From Arcticibacterium sp051269965 (GTDB lineage: Bacteria; Bacteroidota; Bacteroidia; Cytophagales; Spirosomataceae): 5,111 bases of DNA. The stretch lies in assembly GCA_051269965.1 (NCBI GenBank), contig JBNMFK010000286.1, positions 1-5,111 on the forward strand, in the 5' to 3' direction. A program made the translations under genes and the position numbers. Shown piece by piece: positions 1-5,111 of this stretch; within the stretch, counting starts at the first letter, position 1; the number at the start of each line of letters is the position of its first letter. The notes under the pieces are model-generated. The model made no database searches and was not told the DNA's origin. It saw only the letters and a list, made by a program, of their open reading frames with translations.

Positions 1-470
1 CCTGACCTATGACTCAATAAGCTTCTAAGTGTTACGCCCTCATAGGGGAATTTTGGAAAATAGTCTTTAACAGTTAAGTCTAGGCTCAACTTACCTTCTT
101 CAACAAGCTTCAAGACAGAGATGGATGTGAACGTTTTTGATAAAGAAGCTAATTGAAACGGTGTTTCATTCGTGAGCTTTATTTTATCTTCGAAATTAGC
201 GTAGCCATAAACAGTATCTAAGAGCGTTATGCCGCTTTGATAAATCAGAGCACTTCCATTAAATCCCGTTCTTACTTTATTATTTAATATCGATTTGATA
301 CTATTAGACTTCATCTCTGCTGAAATCGCTATTCTGACAGAATCTAGCGTCTCAACCACACGCAGACTGTCTGCGACCCGTTTACTTTCTAGATCTACAC
401 CATGTTTGGTATAGTCACAAGATAAGAGGGCCGAGTAGACCATCAGGACTAAGCAAAGTTTGGAAAACAT
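1..470 (-). CDS. Serine beta-lactamase-like hydrolase lipoprotein (class C / S12 family), C-terminus beyond the window
   Basis: Reading from the ATG at 470-468, 157 residues are present and the frame is open at the left edge. The first 17 residues form a signal peptide ending in the lipobox Leu-Leu-Ser followed by Cys18, so a lipid-anchored periplasmic or outer-membrane protein is expected. A Ser/Lys-rich linker leads to the start of a class C beta-lactamase/transpeptidase fold: a GSALIYQSG strand near 84-92, a GYAN segment, then LASLSKTFT with the catalytic Ser-x-x-Lys at Ser109 and Lys112. LRSLLSHRSG at about 148-157 matches the family's usual LLxHTSG block, with Arg for Thr. Members of this family include D-Ala-D-Ala carboxypeptidases, AmpH-like enzymes, esterases and beta-lactamases; the visible part cannot tell which. 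The later Tyr-x-Asn and His-x-Gly motifs lie outside the window. The start overlaps the mreD stop by one base (TAATG), so translation is probably coupled to mreD. Confidence 0.9.
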   Translation of the reverse strand, partial: MFSKLCLVLMVYSALLSCDYTKHGVDLESKRVADSLRVVETLDSVRIAISAEMKSNSIKSILNNKVRTGFNGSALIYQSGITLLDTVYGYANFEDKIKLTNETPFQLASLSKTFTSISVLKLVEEGKLSLDLTVKDYFPKFPYEGVTLRSLLSHRS

Positions 471-991
471 TATTTTTTGAAAGATAAATTAGACGTAAAA
501 ACGCTCGTTAGATAAATAACAGCCACTGTAAAAAGAGTGCTAAAAAAGATCTTAGACAAACTATAAAGTATAAGATTCATATCACCAGCCTCTACCAAGA
601 ACAGAAAAAAGTGATGGATAAAGACCATAACCCCTATATATACCAAATACCGCTCATGCCCCAATTCTGGCAGTGTCACAAATATATCGTTTTCAATACC
701 CTTGGCTCGGAAGAAATACAACAAAATACTCCTTCTTAAAAAACCTATTAGGGTACATGCTGATGCATGAACTCCTGCCGTATTGTAGAAAGAATCTACT
801 ATAAGTCCAATTAAAAAGCTGGCCAGAATAACCCAAAGTGTGTTCATTTCCCCAGGTAGCCATAAAATGGCAACGAGGTAAATGAAACAAAACGCCACAT
901 CAAAAAGTACCAAGTTTCTCACAAAAAGCACTTGCAAGGAAACGTAGAGCAAAACTACTAAAGCCGATCTTTTAAAACTTTGGCTATTCAT
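470..991 (-). CDS. mreD: Rod shape-determining protein MreD
   Basis: This is a 173-residue, strongly hydrophobic protein of the usual MreD length. About five membrane segments can be seen, around residues 9-25, 28-45, 50-68, 112-134 and 142-165. The segment LIGLIVDSFYNTAGVHA (60-76), followed by a Gly-Phe-Leu-Arg-Arg motif, is the most recognisable MreD signature: an Asp within a hydrophobic run, then a small-residue-rich turn and basic residues. MreD is an inner-membrane part of the elongasome and works with MreC and MreB to guide lateral peptidoglycan synthesis. The ATG at 991-989 lies inside the end of mreC (8-base overlap, 984-991), which supports this start and suggests coupled translation. 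Sequence conservation in MreD is low, so its position directly after mreC is an important part of the assignment. Confidence 0.93.
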   Translation of the reverse strand: MNSQSFKRSALVVLLYVSLQVLFVRNLVLFDVAFCFIYLVAILWLPGEMNTLWVILASFLIGLIVDSFYNTAGVHASACTLIGFLRRSILLYFFRAKGIENDIFVTLPELGHERYLVYIGVMVFIHHFFLFLVEAGDMNLILYSLSKIFFSTLFTVAVIYLTSVFTSNLSFKK

Positions 992-1832
992 TACCCATTT
1001 CTAGTTTAAGCTGCTCATCCTTCATTTTATTATCCACAACATACACATAAGTCAGTCCTCCAAAATCAGTAGCCAACTCCACATCTATCTGATGGAAAGC
1101 AGTATTCGCAGGCGTTTCAACCTTGGAAATAATACCAATCAAAATGCCAGGAGGAAACACTAGGTTTTGATAAGAGGTAATGACACTATCTGAAACGCTT
1201 ATTGGCTTAAATTTATCGATGGTTCCTAAGTTGATTTTCCTTGAAGAAACGCCATCCCACAAACTTATTCCAAGAGCATATTGAGCTTCCTTACGCAAGT
1301 CTACATTCACCACTTCAGATGAAATGCGAAAATTCCTGTGCAGGACAGAATAAACTCTAGAAAAATGAGCACTGCAAGACATTACTTGTCCCACCACCCC
1401 TCGAGGACCAATAACTGCCATTCCAGAACTAAGCCCATCATTAGACCCTTTATCTATCGTAATATAATTATTTGCCAAAGCGGTGGTGCTGTTAATGACC
1501 CTAGCCACTTTAAACTCAAATCGATTAGCCAGAAGAGAGTCCGTTTTAAAAAAAGCATCTGGCCGAGCCTTTCCATCCTCTAAAACAGATAAACGTGCAA
1601 GAATTGCTTTGTTTTCATTTGCCAGATTAGCATTTTCTTCCTTTAAATTAAGGTACTCTTTGGCTCCTTGGGTGGCGGCCATGGTTTTAGCCGTAACAAC
1701 ATTGGTAGAATTGAACATGGTTACATCCCATTTTAAGTTATTCTTCCGAATAAGTGCAAATGAAATCAACTCCAATAATAGAAAAAGAAAAAAGTACTTC
1801 GCTCTTTTTAAGAGCCCAATTAGCTGAGACAT
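984..1832 (-). CDS. mreC: Rod shape-determining protein MreC
   Basis: This 282-residue protein has the standard MreC layout. A short cytoplasmic N-terminus carries basic residues (Lys9, Arg10, Lys12). One membrane helix follows at about 13-29. A charged heptad-like helix (about 57-87, rich in Glu, Asn and Leu) is the dimerising coiled coil. The rest is the periplasmic double beta-barrel domain. Diagnostic segments are ITIDKGSNDGLSSGMAVIG (124-142) followed by RGVVGQV, and LVFPPGILIGII (224-235), both typical of MreC. MreC links cytoplasmic MreB to the periplasmic synthases, chiefly PBP2 and RodA, and activates them. The ATG at 1832-1830 lies 26 bases after the mreB stop. The leader has no convincing Shine-Dalgarno sequence, as is common in Bacteroidota. 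The C-terminus ends in a short charged tail, and its last codons overlap the mreD start. Confidence 0.97.
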   Translation of the reverse strand: MSQLIGLLKRAKYFFLFLLLELISFALIRKNNLKWDVTMFNSTNVVTAKTMAATQGAKEYLNLKEENANLANENKAILARLSVLEDGKARPDAFFKTDSLLANRFEFKVARVINSTTALANNYITIDKGSNDGLSSGMAVIGPRGVVGQVMSCSAHFSRVYSVLHRNFRISSEVVNVDLRKEAQYALGISLWDGVSSRKINLGTIDKFKPISVSDSVITSYQNLVFPPGILIGIISKVETPANTAFHQIDVELATDFGGLTYVYVVDNKMKDEQLKLEMGNE

Positions 1833-1858
1833 ATATTAAGAATGCTCAAAGTCAAAAC

Positions 1859-2890
1859 TTAGTAAACTAGGACAGGGCGGAATTTATCAATATTTTTCAA
1901 TATTTCACCAGTACCTCGCACCACAGCCTTGAGAGGATCTTCTGCCACGTGAATAGGCAATTTCGTTTTTAGTTCTAGTCTTTTATCTAAACCATGCAAT
2001 AAGGCACCACCACCTGTTAGGAAAATTCCATTTTCGAATATATCAGCAGAAAGCTCTGGAGGCGACATCTCCAAAGCTCTCATAATGGCTTCTTCGATTT
2101 TAGATATTGATTTATCTAAAGCATAAGCAATTTCACTGTAGGTCACCTTTATCTCCTTAGGAATACCTGTCATCAAATCTCTACCTCTAATTTCTACATC
2201 AGCAGGGGCGTCGTCTAAATCTGGCAGGGCTGCACCTACTTGAATCTTAATAGATTCCGCAGAACGCTCTCCGATCAACAAATTATGTTCTCTACGCATG
2301 TAGTCAACAATATCCCTTGTAAATAAATCTCCTGCAATCCTTACAGAAGCTTCACAAACAATACCGGATAAGGCTATTACAGCAATCTCTGTAGTACCTC
2401 CTCCAATGTCTACAATCATCGAACCATTGGGTTGTTCTATGTCTATGCCTATACCTACTGCTGCCGCTATTGGCTCATGAACCATATACACCTCTTTAGC
2501 TCCAGCATGTTCGCAAGAATCCTTTACGGCACGCTTTTCTACTTCAGTAATACCTGAAGGAATACAAACGACCATTCTATGTGATGGGGAGAAAAACCAA
2601 GACCTACCGGAATCAATCATTTTGATCATTCCACGAATCATTAGTTCCGCAGCAGTAAAATCAGCAATTACACCATCTTTGAGTGGTCTAATTGTCTTTA
2701 TATTTTCATTGGTCTTTTCATGCATTTGCATGGCTTTATGGCCAATTGCCAGTACTTTCCCACTTACTTTGTCCAAAGCAATTATGGAGGGTTCATCCAC
2801 CACAATTTTATCTTTGTGGATAATTAATGTATTAGCCGTACCTAGATCAATTGCAATATCGCTTGTTAAAAAGCTGAAAAATCCTGCCAT
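1859..2890 (-). CDS. mreB: Rod shape-determining protein MreB, actin-like
   Basis: This is a complete 343-residue MreB of normal length. The N-terminus MAGFFSFLTSD is hydrophobic and amphipathic-like, as expected for membrane binding. The actin-family ATP-binding blocks appear in order: phosphate-1 AIDLGTANTLI (13-23), the VHEPIAAAVG segment with the likely catalytic Glu139 (137-146), phosphate-2 IVDIGGGTTEIAV (159-171), the MreB-typical GERSAESIK (207-215), and the adenosine motif GIFLTGGGALLHG (288-300). MreB polymerises into filaments on the cytoplasmic membrane and positions the peptidoglycan elongation machinery. The ATG at 2890-2888 aligns with the family start, and no in-frame start is visible just upstream. 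The 20 bases before the ATG contain no Shine-Dalgarno sequence. It is the first gene of the mreBCD block and follows a 146-base gap, so its own promoter is likely. No key residue appears to be missing. Confidence 0.98.
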   Translation of the reverse strand: MAGFFSFLTSDIAIDLGTANTLIIHKDKIVVDEPSIIALDKVSGKVLAIGHKAMQMHEKTNENIKTIRPLKDGVIADFTAAELMIRGMIKMIDSGRSWFFSPSHRMVVCIPSGITEVEKRAVKDSCEHAGAKEVYMVHEPIAAAVGIGIDIEQPNGSMIVDIGGGTTEIAVIALSGIVCEASVRIAGDLFTRDIVDYMRREHNLLIGERSAESIKIQVGAALPDLDDAPADVEIRGRDLMTGIPKEIKVTYSEIAYALDKSISKIEEAIMRALEMSPPELSADIFENGIFLTGGGALLHGLDKRLELKTKLPIHVAEDPLKAVVRGTGEILKNIDKFRPVLVY

Positions 2891-2921
2891 GGAATGTCTG
2901 TCGTAATGGGAAATGTAAGTG

Positions 2922-2940
2922 TGTAAATTGCAAATTTACA
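2922..2940. repeat. Palindrome ahead of mreB (7-base arms, 5-base spacer)
   Basis: TGTAAAT at 2922-2928 and ATTTACA at 2934-2940 are exact reverse complements separated by TGCAA. The site lies 31 bases upstream of the mreB ATG and contains the candidate -7 element. That placement fits an operator for a dimeric regulator. A weak AT-rich hairpin in the mRNA leader is the alternative. No T-run follows it in the mreB direction, so it is not a terminator for the upstream regulator gene. Confidence 0.45.
2931..2938 (-). promoter_or_regulatory. Candidate Bacteroidota-type -7 promoter element for mreBCD
   Basis: On the minus strand these bases read TAAATTTG, an exact match to the TAnnTTTG -7 consensus used by the primary sigma factor of Bacteroidota. 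Transcription would begin a few bases downstream and give a leader of roughly 30-40 bases before mreB. I find no TTG at the expected -33 spacing; that region reads AAGAATAAT on the minus strand. The call therefore rests on the -7 element and its position alone. Confidence 0.4.
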
Positions 2941-2955
2941 ATTTTTATTGGCAAA

Positions 2956-2966
2956 TTATTCTTTGA
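2956..2966. repeat. Direct repeat copy A, between regulator gene and mreB
   Basis: TTATTCTTTGA on the plus strand (TCAAAGAATAA on the minus strand). An identical 11-base copy lies at 3002-3012, 46 bases away in the same orientation. Both are inside the only substantial non-coding gap of the window, upstream of the candidate mreB promoter. A protein-binding role is possible but unproven. Confidence 0.35.
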
Positions 2967-3001
2967 TATAGCATTTTTCTTAGAATGCTCGACTCTGAAA
3001 T

Positions 3002-3012
3002 TTATTCTTTGA
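3002..3012. repeat. Direct repeat copy B, between regulator gene and mreB
   Basis: This is the second exact copy of the 11-base unit found at 2956-2966. It lies 25 bases past the regulator stop codon in the direction of transcription. The two copies keep the same orientation, and the bases around them differ except for general AT richness. Confidence 0.35.
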
Positions 3013-3036
3013 AACTAGAACTTATAATACTGTATA

Positions 3037-3732
3037 TCAGCTTGTTATTAACTTAAAACCCTCTCCATGCAAATTCAATATCTTAATATTTTCATCTTCC
3101 TTGAGATGCTTCCTTAGTTTTGTAATGTAAACGTCCATAGAACGGGCATTAAAATAGGAGTCGTCTCCCCAGATTAGTTTTAAGGCAAAGCTTCTGCTAA
3201 CGGGTTTATTCTGGTTTTGACAAAACAATTTTAGGAGTTCCGATTCTTTGGTTGTCAGTTTCGTAGAAGATTCCTTCAGAGAAAGTTTTAAGTTTACAGT
3301 ATTAAATATGTAGGTTCCTATTGTATAACTTTCTGGGGCACTTTCGGGCTCTTGCTTGTTAACCCTTCTAAAAATAGCTGCTATTCTCATTAAAAGTTCC
3401 TCTATGCTAAAAGGCTTGGTGATATAGTCATCTGCTCCACTCTTAAAGCCCTGAATGGTGTCCTCTTTCATGGACTTAGCCGTTAAAAAAATAACAGGAA
3501 TATCAGGATCCTTTAACCGTATTTCTTTTGCTAGTGAAAACCCATCCTTCTTTGGCATCATGACATCCAGCAAGCACATGTCAAAGTTTTCGCCACTCAA
3601 AAACATATCCAACCCTTCATTTCCATCTTTAGCAAGCTCCACTTCATAATTTTTAGCAATAAGGTATTCCTGAAGAAGCATGCCTAAATTAGGATCATCT
3701 TCGGCCAATAAAATTTTTAGTTTGTTCCTCAT
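3037..3732 (-). CDS. OmpR/PhoB-family response regulator (RprY-like)
   Basis: This is a complete 231-residue two-domain regulator. The receiver domain (about 5-122) shows the acidic pocket Glu11, Asp12 and Asp13, the phosphoacceptor Asp56 in LLDVMMPKKDG, Thr84 in IFLTAKS, and Lys106 in the YITKPF motif. After a linker rich in Glu, Pro and Ser, the winged-helix DNA-binding domain (about 135-231) contains LTTKESELLKLF, the conserved Trp188-Gly189 pair, and the recognition helix near 193-210 (SMDVYITKLRKHL). It ends in the usual GEGFKL hairpin. The overall pattern resembles RprY and its relatives in Bacteroidota. Phosphorylation by the upstream kinase would promote dimerisation and DNA binding. 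The ATG at 3732-3730 follows the kinase stop by 19 bases, with an A-rich leader and no Shine-Dalgarno sequence, so the two are almost certainly co-transcribed. Target genes are not visible; autoregulation or control of the adjacent mre operon is only a possibility. Confidence 0.95.
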   Translation of the reverse strand: MRNKLKILLAEDDPNLGMLLQEYLIAKNYEVELAKDGNEGLDMFLSGENFDMCLLDVMMPKKDGFSLAKEIRLKDPDIPVIFLTAKSMKEDTIQGFKSGADDYITKPFSIEELLMRIAAIFRRVNKQEPESAPESYTIGTYIFNTVNLKLSLKESSTKLTTKESELLKLFCQNQNKPVSRSFALKLIWGDDSYFNARSMDVYITKLRKHLKEDENIKILNLHGEGFKLITS

Positions 3733-3751
3733 AATTTTTAGTATTATTCGC

Positions 3752-5111
3752 CTATCCTCTCAAAAACTCAAGTTCAAAAGTAGTTCCTTCGCCTAGACTG
3801 CTCGTCACCACCATTTTTCCATTGTGTAGGTCCACCATCTTTTTGACATAGCTCAGCCCCAGACCAAAACCTTTAACATCATGAACATTTCCCGTTGACA
3901 CTCTATAAAACTTATCGAAGATTTTTGTCAACTGATCTTTACCCATTCCTATTCCCTTGTCCCTAATTGAAATCTGTATGCCATTTTCAATGTTTGCTGT
4001 AGCAATATTAATTTCCGGCTTTCCTTTAGAATACTTATTTGCATTGTCTAAAAGGTTATAAATAATGTTGGTCATATGTACTTCATCTGCTTCAAAATCA
4101 GGGTTATCTGCATTTAAATGTAAATCTAAAATACCCTCCTTTTGTTCTATCTGAACTCCAAGGTTTTGAGATACCTGTTCTATTATTTCATGTATATTGA
4201 CCTCTGTATGCGTCAGTTTTACTTCTCCTTTGTCCAAAAGAGCCATTTGAAGCACTTTTTCTACTTGACTTCCTAGCCTTATATTCTCATCTCTTATGAT
4301 ATTAAGATACTTTGTTGGATTTGTCTTTAGATGACTATCCTTCATCACTTCCACTGCTAACGAAATGGTAGAAATAGGTGTTTTGAATTCATGTGTCATG
4401 TTATTTATAAAGTCATTCTTTATGTGCGACAAATTTTTCTGCTTCATCATGGTGTTTATAGAGGAATAAAAAATGCCTCCAATCATCAAAATGAGGAGGA
4501 TAGAACTTCCAAAAACACTCCACATATTCCCCATTATAAAGTTTTCTTTTTTCGGGAAATAGACGTAAAGAAACTGCTGCTGCTGAACCGCATCATTTGG
4601 GAACAATTTTACCTTGTAAGCCAAATTACTTAACTCGGGCCGGTTATCTAGCCCGAAAGAAGCAAAGATCATCTCCCCATTACTTTTCACCCCTGACTCG
4701 TAAGGCAAGTATATTCCTCGGTTAGCAAGGTCTTGTTTTAGTAAAGTATCCAGCATTTGTTGGTTAACACGCTCGTAAATATCCCTATCTCCTTGCATAA
4801 AGTCGGAAAGTACGTCCTTCACTAAATTAGCTTTGTTTCTAGATTTCTCTAAGCCTGTTAATTCTTTTTCTTCCTCAATCTCTATCCATTCATATTCTTC
4901 TTGAGTCTCTGTTTCACCGGAAGAAACAACAAGCTTTTCTGGCAAGGCTTCTTTCTTGTCTAAAGAATCGCTTAGTGAAATTTTCTCGCCAATTTCCGGA
5001 TTTTGCCCAAGGTTTTCCACCTCTAAAGACTTTTTTTGCCTCTTTACAGGGTAGATAGATACCCCGGTATTTTCATACACGTGCTGATTTCTATTTCTCC
5101 CTTGTGCTAGG
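3752..5111 (-). CDS. Membrane sensor histidine kinase (RprX-like), N-terminus beyond the window
   Basis: The frame is open through the right edge and encodes at least 452 residues. The GTG at 5080 is not a credible start because coding continues upstream without a stop (LAQGRNRNQH precedes it), and the first membrane helix expected of this family is missing. Numbering from that GTG codon as residue 1, the segment 1-185 is the extracytoplasmic sensor, with a very acidic tract at 56-73. A membrane helix lies at about 186-208. The dimerisation/phosphoacceptor domain has His230 in NNMTHEFKTP. The ATPase domain shows the N box (NLLDNANKYS, Asn342 and Asn346), G1 (DKGIGMG, Asp374), F box (IFDKFYRV), G2 (GFGLGLSYV) and G3 (GEGTTF). 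All catalytic motifs are intact. There is no HAMP domain, which is common for this Bacteroidota group. It phosphorylates the regulator encoded 19 bases downstream. The ligand is unknown. Confidence 0.95.
   Translation of the reverse strand, partial: LAQGRNRNQHVYENTGVSIYPVKRQKKSLEVENLGQNPEIGEKISLSDSLDKKEALPEKLVVSSGETETQEEYEWIEIEEEKELTGLEKSRNKANLVKDVLSDFMQGDRDIYERVNQQMLDTLLKQDLANRGIYLPYESGVKSNGEMIFASFGLDNRPELSNLAYKVKLFPNDAVQQQQFLYVYFPKKENFIMGNMWSVFGSSILLILMIGGIFYSSINTMMKQKNLSHIKNDFINNMTHEFKTPISTISLAVEVMKDSHLKTNPTKYLNIIRDENIRLGSQVEKVLQMALLDKGEVKLTHTEVNIHEIIEQVSQNLGVQIEQKEGILDLHLNADNPDFEADEVHMTNIIYNLLDNANKYSKGKPEINIATANIENGIQISIRDKGIGMGKDQLTKIFDKFYRVSTGNVHDVKGFGLGLSYVKKMVDLHNGKMVVTSSLGEGTTFELEFLRG

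Noticed and set aside
1338..1827. Two open frames on the plus strand across mreC
   Set aside because: They lie antisense to a well-supported mreC, their products show no recognisable domain, and they have no initiation context. They are shadows of the mreC coding sequence.
1839..1847. AGAATGCTC shared by the mreB-mreC gap and the gap before mreB (2982-2990)
   Set aside because: A 9-base match between two places in a 5 kb window is expected many times by chance.
2622..2906. Plus-strand open frame of 94 codons antisense to the 5' part of mreB
   Set aside because: The hydrophobic-looking product is a by-product of mreB codon use on the opposite strand. The mreB reading is strongly supported by its motifs.
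2970..2989. Possible terminator hairpin AGCATT / AATGCT after the regulator gene
   Set aside because: The stem is only 6 AT-rich base pairs with an 8-base loop, and no U-run follows it in the direction of transcription. It is too weak to call.
3023..3028. TATAAT on the plus strand just downstream of the regulator gene
   Set aside because: It points to the right, into antisense of the regulator gene, with no gene to serve, and this -10 form is not the usual one in Bacteroidota.
4573..4586. CTG triplet run on the plus strand
   Set aside because: It encodes a short Gln run (residues 166-169) in the kinase sensor domain and is too short to be a meaningful repeat.
4391..4633. Plus-strand open frame antisense to the kinase membrane and His-box region
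   Set aside because: It overlaps conserved kinase motifs on the other strand and has no domain or start signal of its own.

Overview
The window looks like chromosomal DNA from a member of the Bacteroidota, probably a Cytophagales-like marine or soil lineage. The grounds are the AT-rich sequence, the lack of clear Shine-Dalgarno sequences ahead of the starts, a TAnnTTTG-type -7 element, and the residue patterns of the MreB, MreC, MreD and histidine kinase proteins. The genus cannot be fixed by eye. All six genes lie on the minus strand, so transcription runs from high to low coordinates. I see no RNA gene, insertion sequence, CRISPR array or prophage feature.

From right to left, the first block (5111 to 3037) is a two-component pair. 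It comprises a membrane histidine kinase whose N-terminus lies beyond the right edge, then 19 bases later an OmpR/PhoB-family response regulator of the RprXY type. A 146-base gap (2891-3036) follows. It holds a candidate mreB promoter embedded in a palindrome, and an 11-base direct repeat. The second block (2890 to 1) is the cell-shape operon mreB, mreC, mreD. It is joined without a gap to a lipoprotein of the serine beta-lactamase-like (class C, S12) fold, which is cut by the left edge. Junctions in this block tighten along the operon: 26 bases between mreB and mreC, an 8-base overlap between mreC and mreD, and a one-base TAATG overlap between mreD and the lipoprotein gene.

MreB filaments on the inner face of the cytoplasmic membrane, MreC in the periplasm and MreD in the membrane together organise the elongation machinery that inserts peptidoglycan along the cell side. 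The neighbouring serine hydrolase could act on peptidoglycan peptides or beta-lactams in the periplasm. The two-component system could sense envelope state. Both of these links are inferred from position only.

Overall this is a well-understood core region. The features most worth a second look are the serine hydrolase in the slot usually held by mrdA/rodA, and the unexplained repeats ahead of mreB. I do not see a previously undescribed system here.
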